Both the position numbers and the translations under genes were made by a program. From contig DAOUPC010000047.1 of NCBI GenBank assembly GCA_030626365.1, positions 1 through 12,230 of the forward strand: a stretch of DNA of 12,230 nucleotides. Reading direction: 5' to 3'. The DNA comes from Paracoccaceae bacterium. Lineage in GTDB: Bacteria; Pseudomonadota; Alphaproteobacteria; Rhodobacterales; Rhodobacteraceae. Below the pieces are notes generated by a model that did not search any database, was not told the origin of the DNA, and saw only the letters and a program-made list of their open reading frames with translations. Below, in pieces: positions 6,033 to 12,230 of this stretch; position 1 is the stretch's first letter; every line of letters starts with the position of its first letter.

Positions 6033-8003
6033 ATGGCCGTGATACTTAACCTGCTGGCCCGTCTGGGCGTGATCCTTTGGTTGACCGGCGCTGCTGTGGC
6101 GCAATCACAGGCACAACCACTGCGCTATGTGGGGTCCGGGGCGTGCGTGGATTGTCACACTGACCAGACCGCCCTTTGGCAGGGTTCGCAACATGCGCAG
6201 GCCTGGACATTGCCCGCGCCGGCCACCGTTCTGGGCGACTTTGACGATACCGAATTTGCCCATGACGGCACCCTGACCCGGTTCAGCACAAGGGACGGGG
6301 CATATTATGTGAATGTCACGGAAAAGGATGGCTCAACCCAGGAATATCCGGTGCATTCCGTGGCTGGAATTGCGCCATTGCAGCAATATTTGCTGGAAAC
6401 CGAACCGGGGCGGCTTCAGGCGCTTGATGTGGCCTGGGATGTCGATGGCGACCGCTGGTTTCACCTTTATCCCGATCAGGATCTGCCGCCCGATGACGGG
6501 TTGCACTGGACCGGTCCCTATAAAACCTGGAATGCGCGCTGTGCGGAATGCCATGCAACCGGATACCAGCGTAATTTCGGCGTGCGTACCGGCACATACG
6601 CCTCGACCCAGGTCGAGATGGGGGTCGGTTGCGAGGCATGCCACGGGCCGGCATCGGCCCATCTGGCATGGGCCGACGGGCAGGAAATACTGGCCGATGG
6701 GCCGCCTGACCTTGATCCGGTGGGGTTTGCCCGTGGCGTTCTGGACAGGACGGGTCCGGGGCAGGCGGGTGAGGTCGAACAATGCGCCAGCTGCCATTCC
6801 CGCCGCGAGCCGTTGCTGGGGGGCAATCCGCTGCCCGGTACGCGGTTTGACGATGCCCATACGCTGGCCCTGTTGCGTCCCGGTCTTTACCACCCCGACG
6901 GGCAGATCCTGGACGAGGTATATGTTTACGGATCGTTCCTGCAATCAAAGATGTATGCGCGCGGGGTGGGCTGTTCGAATTGTCACACGGTACACGACGC
7001 GGGGCTGAAAGAGACCGGTAATGCACTGTGTACCCAGTGCCACTCGGCGGCCGGAAACCCGGAATTTCCGACCTTGCGCCGCGCGACTTATGACAGCCCG
7101 GAACACACATTCCATACCCCCGACAGCGAAGGCGCGCAGTGCAAAAACTGCCACATGATCGAACGCACCTATATGGGGGTTGATGGGCGGCGTGACCATT
7201 CGTTCCGTATTCCCCGACCTGATCTGGGGCCTGATCTGGGACCTGAAACCGGTGGGCCGGATGCCTGTAGCGATTGCCATGCTGACCAGACCCAAGGCTG
7301 GGCCGCGGCGCAGATATCGCAATGGTTTGCGCAAAGTACGCGGCGTGGGGCGCATTACGGGCAGATACTGGCGCGCGGGCGTGCCGCCCCGGATATGGCC
7401 CAGGCGGACCTTTTGACACTGGCGCTGGACGAGGCACAGCCGGGGATCGTGCGCGCAACGGCGCTGAACCTGCTGCACCCTTTGGCCAATCCCGGTCTGG
7501 CCACGGCCACGGCCACGCTTTTGCAACATTCCGACCCGCTGATCCGTGGCAACGCGGCCCCTTTGCAACGTGGCGTGGATATTGAAACGCGCATTGCGCG
7601 GCTGATGCCGCTGTTGGGGGACCGGATGCGGTCGGTTCGGATCGCGGCGGCCAAACAACTGCTGGATACCCCGCCCGAACAACTGGCGCGCTCGCAACGT
7701 GCGATGCTGGGGGCGGCGATGGGGGACTGGCAGAAATCCCTGACCAACAAGCTGGATTTCCCGGAAACCCATCTGGTGATGGGCGGCACGGCCCTGGCGA
7801 TGCGCAATTTTCCCGCCGCCATGCGTGCCTTTGGCGAGGTTGTGCGCCTGGACCCGCAGCGGGTTGACGCCTGGATCATGCTGGTGCGTCTTACCAGTGC
7901 CATTGAAGGGCCCGAAGCCGCCCGGACCGTGCTGCGCAAGGCAACGGACCGGGTGCCAAACAATCCGGCCCTGCTGCAACTGATGGGCGAGATCGGCCAG
8001 TAA
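6033..8003 (+). CDS. Exported octaheme c-type cytochrome with helical-repeat (HEAT/TPR-like) tail
   Basis: A 656-residue periplasmic electron-transfer protein. A signal peptide (about 1-23, ending AVA) is followed by eight CxxCH haem sites at residues 38, 170, 200, 251, 314, 333, 370 and 412. Pairs at 170/200 and 314/333 and the histidine-rich surroundings resemble the cytochrome c554/multihaem family. After residue 420 there are no more haem sites. Residues about 472-550 look like HEAT-type helical repeats (VRATALNLLHPL, VRIAAAKQLLD), and about 580-656 like TPR units (AAMRAFGEVVRLDP, AARTVLRKATDRVPNNP). ATG 6033 is chosen over 5976: it has AAGGTG seven bases upstream and puts the signal peptide at the N-terminus, while the longer frame only translates the CA tract. 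No reductase or maturation gene is adjacent, so the redox partner is unknown. Confidence 0.92.
   Translation: MAVILNLLARLGVILWLTGAAVAQSQAQPLRYVGSGACVDCHTDQTALWQGSQHAQAWTLPAPATVLGDFDDTEFAHDGTLTRFSTRDGAYYVNVTEKDGSTQEYPVHSVAGIAPLQQYLLETEPGRLQALDVAWDVDGDRWFHLYPDQDLPPDDGLHWTGPYKTWNARCAECHATGYQRNFGVRTGTYASTQVEMGVGCEACHGPASAHLAWADGQEILADGPPDLDPVGFARGVLDRTGPGQAGEVEQCASCHSRREPLLGGNPLPGTRFDDAHTLALLRPGLYHPDGQILDEVYVYGSFLQSKMYARGVGCSNCHTVHDAGLKETGNALCTQCHSAAGNPEFPTLRRATYDSPEHTFHTPDSEGAQCKNCHMIERTYMGVDGRRDHSFRIPRPDLGPDLGPETGGPDACSDCHADQTQGWAAAQISQWFAQSTRRGAHYGQILARGRAAPDMAQADLLTLALDEAQPGIVRATALNLLHPLANPGLATATATLLQHSDPLIRGNAAPLQRGVDIETRIARLMPLLGDRMRSVRIAAAKQLLDTPPEQLARSQRAMLGAAMGDWQKSLTNKLDFPETHLVMGGTALAMRNFPAAMRAFGEVVRLDPQRVDAWIMLVRLTSAIEGPEAARTVLRKATDRVPNNPALLQLMGEIGQ
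7218..7241 (+). repeat. 12-bp tandem duplication in the cytochrome gene
   Basis: CCTGATCTGGGG (7218-7229) is followed directly by CCTGATCTGGGA (7230-7241), 11 of 12 identical. It is in frame and yields the duplicated PDLGPDLGP linker between haem sites 7 and 8. Confidence 0.8.
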
Positions 8004-8022
8004 GGTCAGCAGTAGCGGGTCA

Positions 8023-8056
8023 GGCCCCCAACACGTTGCAGGTGGCCATTGGGGCC
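8023..8056 (+). other. Imperfect hairpin after the cytochrome stop codon
   Basis: GGCCCCCAA (8023-8031) can pair with TTGGGGCC (8049-8056) with one bulged C and a 17-base loop, 19 bases after the cytochrome stop. Only a short ATGTTT follows, so it is at best a weak intrinsic terminator or an mRNA 3'-end stabiliser. Confidence 0.3.
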
Positions 8057-8065
8057 ATGTTTGCA

Positions 8066-8089
8066 GGGTGTCTTGTGGGGTGTCTTATG
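8066..8089. repeat. 12-bp tandem duplication in the gap before the small ORF
   Basis: GGGTGTCTTGTG (8066-8077) and GGGTGTCTTATG (8078-8089) are adjacent and 11 of 12 identical; a third, eroded unit GGGCCATTTGTG follows. If read in frame with the downstream ORF it would give GVLW-GVLW-GHLW, but no ribosome site supports such an upstream start. Confidence 0.75.
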
Positions 8090-8192
8090 GGGCCATTTGT
8101 GGCCAAATGACGCGGGAACGCCACATAACCGCCGCAGGCAGGGCAAGGTTGACGGGCAAAAAGGGCCGGTATTCGTTAACCGGAAAGCTGCC

Positions 8193-8378
8193 ATGCACCC
8201 TGATCTGAATGCCCCGCGCCATGCGCAGTTGTTTGAACTGCTGCGCCATGAAAACCTGTCCGAGCATACGTCGGCACGGCTGCGTGCGCGCGGCTATGCC
8301 CGTGCGCAGCTGGACCATGACGATGCGGTGACGGTCCGGTCACTGGCGATTGACAGCTGGAGCGGATTGGCCGCCTAG
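8193..8378 (+). CDS. Unassigned 61-residue protein
   Basis: I do not recognise this gene. From ATG 8193 it encodes 61 residues, soluble, helical and rich in arginine, leucine, alanine and histidine (LFELLRHENLSEHTSARLRARGY is the visible core around residues 13-35). There is no cysteine, signal peptide or membrane helix. GGAAAG lies about six bases before the ATG, which favours this start over the TTG at 8049. Its stop codon is inside the hairpin at 8374-8393, and the convergent rlmE stop is 19 bases away. Strong GC bias at third positions and a clean fit to the terminator favour a real gene, but a chance ORF cannot be ruled out. Confidence 0.5.
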   Translation: MHPDLNAPRHAQLFELLRHENLSEHTSARLRARGYARAQLDHDDAVTVRSLAIDSWSGLAA

Positions 8379-8393
8379 GGTCCTGACCCTAGG
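8374..8393. terminator. Bidirectional hairpin between the small ORF and rlmE
   Basis: CCTAGGGT (8374-8381) and ACCCTAGG (8386-8393) form a perfect 8-bp stem with the four-base loop CCTG. It sits exactly between convergent stop codons and includes the TAG of the small ORF. A short TGTTT follows on the plus strand; on the minus strand no clear T tract follows, so termination strength is uncertain. Confidence 0.6.
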
Positions 8394-8396
8394 TGT

Positions 8397-9113
8397 TTAG
8401 GCCCGGAACCCGGTTGCCACCACAAACTTTTCCGAACTGTCGGCGCGTGATGCGGGGGGCTTCATGTTGGCGACCTTGGTGAATTTTTGTTTCAACAGCT
8501 TCTGCAATTCGCCCTCGGCCCCGCCGGCCAGAACCTTGGCGACGAACGTGCCGCCTTCGTCCAGCACGTCAAAGGCAAAATAGGCGGCCGCTTCGCACAG
8601 GTTGATGATCCGCAAATGGTCGGTCTGTTTGTGCCCTGACGCCGAGGCGGCCATGTCGGACATCACCACATCGGCCTTGCCGTTCAGCCATTGTTTCACC
8701 TGATCGTCGGCGCCTTCGTCCATGAAGTCCAGCACATGCACCTCGGCCCCTGCCACCGGTTCGACCTCTTGCAGGTCGATACCCAGAATCCGGCCAACCG
8801 CCTTGCCCTGTTTTTCGCCCAGCGTATTGATCCGCTTGACCGCAACCTGAAGCCACCCGCCGGGGGCACAGCCCAGATCGACCACCCGTGCGCCGGGCAC
8901 CAGAAAGCGGAACTTGTCATCCACCTCCATGATCTTGAACGCCGCGCGGCCGCGGTATCCTTCGATCTGGGCGCGTTTCACGTACGGATCATTCAACTGG
9001 CGCTGCAACCATCTGGTCGAGGACAATTTTCGCCCGCGCGCGGTCTTGACCTGGACCTTAAGATCGCGTTGTCCGCGCCCGGATGTATTTTTTCCAGTGG
9101 GTATTTTTGCCAT
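8397..9113 (-). CDS. rlmE: 23S rRNA (uridine-2552-2'-O)-methyltransferase RlmE (FtsJ/RrmJ)
   Basis: Uses S-adenosylmethionine to methylate the 2'-OH of U2552 in the A-loop of 23S rRNA during large-subunit assembly in the cytoplasm. The 238-residue protein has a basic N-terminal arm (1-30), then YRGRAAFK with catalytic K60, the SAM-binding motif DLGCAPGGW (79-87), acidic GIDL (111-114), SDMAA with D153, FVAKVL with K193, and SSEKF with E228. K60, D153, K193 and E228 form the expected K-D-K-E tetrad. The N-terminal arm is longer than in E. coli. The ATG shares one base with the TGA of the upstream Ppx/GppA gene (TGATG), which indicates translational coupling. It ends at the hairpin shared with the convergent small ORF. 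Confidence 0.96.
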   Translation of the reverse strand: MAKIPTGKNTSGRGQRDLKVQVKTARGRKLSSTRWLQRQLNDPYVKRAQIEGYRGRAAFKIMEVDDKFRFLVPGARVVDLGCAPGGWLQVAVKRINTLGEKQGKAVGRILGIDLQEVEPVAGAEVHVLDFMDEGADDQVKQWLNGKADVVMSDMAASASGHKQTDHLRIINLCEAAAYFAFDVLDEGGTFVAKVLAGGAEGELQKLLKQKFTKVANMKPPASRADSSEKFVVATGFRA

Positions 9114-10228
9114 CAGAACGGTCCGTCCTCTAATGCGCCATCGGCGCTCATCTGTGCATAAAGCAGCCCTTCGCGCAGTCCGCGATCGGCCACCGATAAC
9201 TGGTCGGTCGGCCAGCAGCGCAACAGCGCCTGCAAAATGGCCGACCCCGACATGATCAGCGCCTGACGATCTTCGCCGATCCTTGGGTCGTTCTGGCGCC
9301 CCTTTGGCCCCAACGCCAGGTAACCCCGGATCACTGTATCGATCTGATCGCTGGTCATGCGCAACCCGTCCACTTTGGTCCGGTCATAGCGTTTCAGCCC
9401 CAGATGACTGGCGGCCACCGTGGTCACGGTGCCAGAGGTGCCGACAATCTGGAACCCCTCGCGTGTCTGTTCGTCCTTGTAGGGGGCGAATTCGGTCAGG
9501 TTTTCCTCAAAAAACCAGCTCATCAGGGCAAAGCGGGCCGAATCGTCCTCAACATCGCTGAACTGATCGCGCAGCGTCGCCACCCCCAGCGGAACCGATA
9601 TCCAGTCCACCACGCGGGCGGCCGGAAACGGGCTGGCGACCGCAGGGTTGAACCCGGCATGCAACCGCATGATCGCCTGGGGCCGGTCGCGCCGGGGCAC
9701 CGACGATATGTCGATCCAGACCAGTTCGGTTGACCCGCCGCCGATATCCACCACCAGCAACTGTTCGGTTTTTGTGCTGACCAGTGGCGCGCAGGATACC
9801 ACCGCCAGGCGGGCCTCTTCCTCGGGCTGGATGACTTCCAGTTTCAGGCCGGTTTCCCGGTGAACCTGACGAATGAATTCGCCCGCATTTCCCGCCCTGC
9901 GGCAGGCTTCGGTGGCAACCAGTCGCATACGCCGCACCTTGTTGCGCTTCAGCTTTTGCTGACAGATGCGCAAGGCCTGCACCGTGCGCGCCATCGAGGA
10001 CCGCGACAACCGTCCGGTCCGTTCCAGCCCCGATCCCAACTGGACGGACTTGGAAAAGCTGTCGACCACATGAAATCCGCTGCCCTTGGGTTGGGCAATC
10101 AGCATGCGGCAACTATTTGTTCCCAGGTCCAGCGCCGCATAGAGGGCATCTGGATTGGGTGGATTCGGCACGGGGCTTTCGACCGCTTTGGGAAACGCGC
10201 CCGCACCTTTGGAGCGCTTGGGCGCCAT
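9113..10228 (-). CDS. Ppx/GppA family phosphatase (exopolyphosphatase / pppGpp phosphohydrolase type)
   Basis: An actin-like-fold (ASKHA) enzyme that removes terminal phosphate from polyphosphate or pppGpp. The 371-residue protein shows phosphate-binding loop 1 ALDLGTNSCRM (32-42), the catalytic acidic run PEEEARL (135-141), loop 2 VVDIGGGSTEL (159-169), and GTSGTVTT (263-270). Residues 1-28 are a basic, proline-rich extension ahead of the fold. Length fits single-module alphaproteobacterial forms without the C-terminal HD-like domain of E. coli Ppx. ATG 10228 is chosen over the in-frame ATG at 10315 because AAAGGG lies eight bases upstream and the extension is unlike the family. It is followed by rlmE with a one-base overlap. 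A good sigma70-like promoter lies at 10354-10381. Polyphosphate versus pppGpp preference cannot be told. Confidence 0.92.
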   Translation of the reverse strand: MAPKRSKGAGAFPKAVESPVPNPPNPDALYAALDLGTNSCRMLIAQPKGSGFHVVDSFSKSVQLGSGLERTGRLSRSSMARTVQALRICQQKLKRNKVRRMRLVATEACRRAGNAGEFIRQVHRETGLKLEVIQPEEEARLAVVSCAPLVSTKTEQLLVVDIGGGSTELVWIDISSVPRRDRPQAIMRLHAGFNPAVASPFPAARVVDWISVPLGVATLRDQFSDVEDDSARFALMSWFFEENLTEFAPYKDEQTREGFQIVGTSGTVTTVAASHLGLKRYDRTKVDGLRMTSDQIDTVIRGYLALGPKGRQNDPRIGEDRQALIMSGSAILQALLRCWPTDQLSVADRGLREGLLYAQMSADGALEDGPF

Positions 10229-10320
10229 GTTACACGCCCTTTCGATTTCGAGTTGCCCCAAAGATAGGACGCCACGGGGTTTCCCGCAAGACGCGTTATG
10301 GCGGTTGGGTGACATGAATT

Positions 10321-10343
10321 GCCCCAGGACCGCACCCTGGGGC
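10321..10343 (-). other. Leader hairpin upstream of ppx/gppA
   Basis: GCCCCAGG (10321-10328) and CCTGGGGC (10336-10343) form a perfect 8-bp stem with a seven-base loop. It lies right after the predicted start of the minus-strand transcript, at the 5' end of a roughly 120-base leader. No T run follows on either strand, so it is not a standard terminator; it may stabilise the mRNA or bind a protein. Confidence 0.5.
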
Positions 10344-10353
10344 GCGCCAACTC

Positions 10354-10381
10354 ATTATCCCCAACTCATCATCATTGTGAA
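10354..10381 (-). promoter_or_regulatory. Sigma70-like promoter for ppx/gppA-rlmE
   Basis: On the minus strand TTCACA (10376-10381, five of six consensus bases) is followed after 16 bases by GATAAT (10354-10359, five of six). Transcription would start near 10347, about 120 bases before the chosen ATG. Confidence 0.5.
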
Positions 10382-10539
10382 TTATTCGACCGGTTCTGCG
10401 TCTGGCTTGTGGGCGGCGGGCAGGATAGCTCTGATGTGTTCCTTGTGCGGGGTCGCAGGATCGACGTGTTCTGTCGAAAACAGGCCGTTTTGCGCAGGCG
10501 TGCTGAATTAAAGATGGGTCAGGAAAAGGGAATCGAGAT

Positions 10540-10842
10540 ATGGCAGACGTTACCATTGTTTACTGGCGTGACATCCCGGCCCAGGTCATTGTTGGCAAGG
10601 GGCGGCGCGGGGCCAAGCGGGTCCTGCCCGAGCGGTTTGAACAGGCCATAGATCGCGCGGCGATGAAGGTGAACGCCGAAAGCTCTGACGCCTATATGGC
10701 CGAGTGGCGCAAAGCGCCCGCCTATGCGGTTGACGGCGAACAAAGTGCCGTGGCCGAGGCCGAGGCACAGCGCCTTGAAACCGAATACGACAAGGCCCGC
10801 ATCAAGGCCCTGATCGACAACGACGGCTGGGCGAAAGCCTGA
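10540..10842 (+). CDS. 'Virulence factor' family small protein (PF13769-like)
   Basis: A 100-residue soluble protein starting VTIVYWRDIPAQVIV, with a basic patch GKGRRGAKR (20-28) and an acidic, alanine-rich helical C-terminal half. I recognise it as the short protein usually labelled 'virulence factor' in Rhodobacteraceae, typically beside MetF-like and methyltetrahydrofolate methyltransferase genes; the label comes from a distant domain match and says nothing firm about its role. The upstream AGGAAAAGGG is purine-rich though a little far from the ATG. It begins a plus-strand operon; the MetF-like gene follows after 19 bases. The context suggests a part in folate-linked methyl transfer, which is inference. 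Confidence 0.75.
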   Translation: MADVTIVYWRDIPAQVIVGKGRRGAKRVLPERFEQAIDRAAMKVNAESSDAYMAEWRKAPAYAVDGEQSAVAEAEAQRLETEYDKARIKALIDNDGWAKA

Positions 10843-10861
10843 TACCATAAGGGAGGCCACC

Positions 10862-11785
10862 ATGGCTTTGTTGAGTTTCCGCAAAAAACCGGCCCCCGGG
10901 GCAACGACGGTCAATCCCGGGGTCGCGTCATTCCTGAATGGGTATTCGATCGAGGTCATGCCGCGTACCGCCGAAAAAGTTGATGATTTCAAGGCGCTGC
11001 TGCCGGCGGGCACACGCGTTTATATTGCCCATATCGACGGCACCCCGATCAGCGACATGGTGCGCACCGCGCGCCGCCTTGCGCTGGATGGGTTTCCGGT
11101 CATGCCGCATTTCCCGGCCCGGATCATTGGCGATGCGGCCACGCTTGGCGATTGGATCGCCCGTTATCAGGGCGAGGCAGGGGTTGATCAGGCGTTGTTG
11201 CTGGCGGGCGGTGTGACACATCCGGCGGGCGATTATCACAGTTCCATGCAATTGCTGGAAACCGGGCTGTTCGACAAGGCGGGGTTCACCCATCTGCATG
11301 TGGCCGGGCACCCCGAAGGGAACCGCGACATTGACCCCGATGGAAGCATGAAGAACGTCGACGAAGCCCTTGCATGGAAACAAAAGTTTTCTGAACTAAC
11401 CGATGCAAAGATGGCCCTGGCCACACAATTCGCGTTCGAGGCAAAGCCGATTATTGCCTGGGTGGATGCCCTGAACAGGGCCGGGATAACCATTCCGGTT
11501 CATATCGGTATTGCCGGGCCGGCCAGGTTGCAAACGCTGATCAAATTCGCCATCGCCTGCGGTGTTGGCCCGTCTTTGAAGGTGTTGCAAAAACGGGCGA
11601 TGGATGTGAGCAAACTGTTGTTGCCCTATCAACCGACAGAGGTGATAGGCGACCTTGCCGCGCACAAGGCGGCAAACCCGGATTTCAACATCGCATCCGT
11701 GCATTTCTTTCCGCTTGGGGGTATCAGGGGCAATGCGACCTGGGCCACCGAAAATGGCGCCCCCAAACCCGTGAACCAAATTTAA
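10862..11785 (+). CDS. MetF-like methylenetetrahydrofolate reductase
   Basis: Interconverts 5,10-methylene- and 5-methyl-tetrahydrofolate using flavin; in a demethylation pathway it would run in the oxidative direction. The 307-residue length fits the TIM-barrel MetF family. Visible landmarks are SIEVMPRTAEKVDDF (29-43, the family's early glutamate region), LLLAGG (112-117) with THPAGDY, HVAGHPEGNRD (146-156), where family members carry the (A/G)xxPE(G/C)H-like segment, and ATQFAFEAKPIIAWVDAL (187-204, the Q-F-x-F motif near the flavin site). It diverges from E. coli MetF and is likely a paralogue dedicated to C1 catabolism, not the methionine-synthesis enzyme. AGGGAGG five to six bases before ATG 10862 is the strongest ribosome site in the window. 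Its neighbours are the 'virulence factor' gene (19-base gap) and the methyltransferase gene (24-base gap). Confidence 0.85.
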   Translation: MALLSFRKKPAPGATTVNPGVASFLNGYSIEVMPRTAEKVDDFKALLPAGTRVYIAHIDGTPISDMVRTARRLALDGFPVMPHFPARIIGDAATLGDWIARYQGEAGVDQALLLAGGVTHPAGDYHSSMQLLETGLFDKAGFTHLHVAGHPEGNRDIDPDGSMKNVDEALAWKQKFSELTDAKMALATQFAFEAKPIIAWVDALNRAGITIPVHIGIAGPARLQTLIKFAIACGVGPSLKVLQKRAMDVSKLLLPYQPTEVIGDLAAHKAANPDFNIASVHFFPLGGIRGNATWATENGAPKPVNQI

Positions 11786-11809
11786 GATAACCCGCCCGAA
11801 AGGCCCCAC

Positions 11810-12230
11810 ATGACCCGCACCATTATCGAGAGCAAAACCAAGACCGCGATCATCGGCTTTGATCAGCCATTTTGTGTTATCGGCGAACGGATCAACCCGA
11901 CGGGCCGCAAGAAACTGGCGGCTGAACTTGAGGCGGGGGATTTTTCGACCGTGCAAAAGGATGCGCTGGCGCAGGTTGCTGCCGGGGCGACGGTTTTGGA
12001 TATCAACGCCGGGGTGGTTTACAATTCCAACCCCAACCCGAACGAAACAGAACCCCCCTTGATGCAGGAAATTATCAAGATGGTTCAGGGGCTTGTGGAC
12101 GTTCCTTTATGTATCGACAGTTCGGTTCCGGGGGCGCTTGAGGCCGGGCTTGAGGTTTGCGAGGGCCGCCCCTTGCTGAATTCTGTCACCGGTGAAGAGG
12201 ACCGGATGGAACTGATCCTGCCGCTGGTCA
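11810..12230 (+). CDS. Methyltetrahydrofolate:corrinoid methyltransferase, pterin-binding domain (partial, 3' end off the right edge)
   Basis: Moves a methyl group between a corrinoid protein and tetrahydrofolate. The first 140 residues are present. They show the pterin-binding (dihydropteroate-synthase-like) TIM-barrel motifs: GERINPTG (25-32), LDINAG (63-68), CIDSS (101-105) and LNSVTGE (123-129). These match AcsE/MtrH-type and MetH pterin domains; AcsE-like single-domain proteins are about 260-340 residues, so roughly half is here. An extra asparagine/proline-rich stretch YNSNPNPNETEPP (71-83) sits where classical members have a shorter loop. AAAGG about seven bases before ATG 11810 supports the start. 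It follows the MetF-like gene by 24 bases in the same operon. Direction of methyl flow is inferred from the context. Confidence 0.9.
   Translation, partial: MTRTIIESKTKTAIIGFDQPFCVIGERINPTGRKKLAAELEAGDFSTVQKDALAQVAAGATVLDINAGVVYNSNPNPNETEPPLMQEIIKMVQGLVDVPLCIDSSVPGALEAGLEVCEGRPLLNSVTGEEDRMELILPLV

Larger units (their letters stand above)
10229..10539. other. Divergent intergenic region between ppx/gppA and the C1 operon
   Basis: This 311-bp gap holds no convincing gene. It contains the minus-strand promoter at 10354-10381, the leader hairpin at 10321-10343, and a small inverted repeat TCGAC...GTCGA around 10461-10477. No clear promoter for the plus-strand operon and no cobalamin riboswitch could be recognised by eye. 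The plus-strand ribosome site AGGAAAAGGG begins about 20 bases before 10540. Confidence 0.6.

Noticed and set aside
6316..7979. Two long minus-strand open frames (about 380 and 344 codons) opposite the cytochrome
   Set aside because: Both are proline/arginine/histidine-rich antisense shadows of the CxxCH-bearing gene and lack plausible starts.
10229..10315. Longer start for the Ppx/GppA gene at 10315
   Set aside because: No ribosome site there, the extra 29 residues look unlike the family, and a good AAAGGG site precedes the ATG at 10228.
10384..10539. Cobalamin riboswitch ahead of the corrinoid-linked operon
   Set aside because: I looked for the B12-box-like conserved core and could not recognise it in this stretch; a covariance-model search would settle it.

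Overview
The window looks like chromosomal DNA of a GC-rich alphaproteobacterium, most likely a marine Rhodobacteraceae (Roseobacter group) member. That placement is an inference from GC-rich third codon positions, the Ppx/GppA-RlmE gene pair, and the set formed by a small 'virulence factor' protein, a MetF-like reductase and a pterin-dependent methyltransferase, which I remember as typical of that family. I see no tRNA, rRNA, insertion sequence, phage module or CRISPR array.

Layout. (1) 1-1229: the 5' part of an HlyD/RND-type periplasmic adaptor gene (minus, running off the left edge), divergent from a small potassium-channel-like gene (plus). (2) 1299-2939: a secreted type I sulfatase with a CTAGR formylglycine site and its own rho-independent terminator (minus). 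(3) 3069-4980: a tight minus-strand operon encoding an AI-2E family permease, a DUF883/YqjD-like protein and a two-helix holin-family/YqjE-like protein. It is divergent from a YihY/BrkB-family membrane protein gene (5064-5930), and the 83-bp gap between them holds a perfect 12-bp inverted repeat. (4) 6033-8003: an exported eight-heme c-type cytochrome with a helical-repeat tail, preceded by a CA/GA dinucleotide tract in its leader. (5) 8193-8378: an unassigned 61-residue ORF that ends in a hairpin shared with the convergent rlmE gene. (6) 8397-10228: ppx/gppA-family gene and rlmE (minus), overlapping by one base. (7) 10540-12230: the start of a plus-strand operon with a 100-aa 'virulence factor' family protein, a MetF-like methylenetetrahydrofolate reductase, and a methyltetrahydrofolate methyltransferase cut by the right edge.

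How they fit together. Regions 1-4 are mostly envelope or periplasm functions: efflux, ion flow, sulfate ester hydrolysis, membrane stress and periplasmic electron transfer. Region 6 couples polyphosphate/(p)ppGpp-type hydrolysis with 23S rRNA 2'-O-methylation. Region 7 is best read as the tetrahydrofolate branch of a corrinoid-dependent methyl-transfer (demethylation) pathway, whose corrinoid protein and substrate methyltransferase would be expected beyond the right edge. The less ordinary signals are the palindromic operator candidate at 5007-5046, the repeat tract ahead of the cytochrome gene, three separate 12-bp tandem duplications, and the C1 operon itself.
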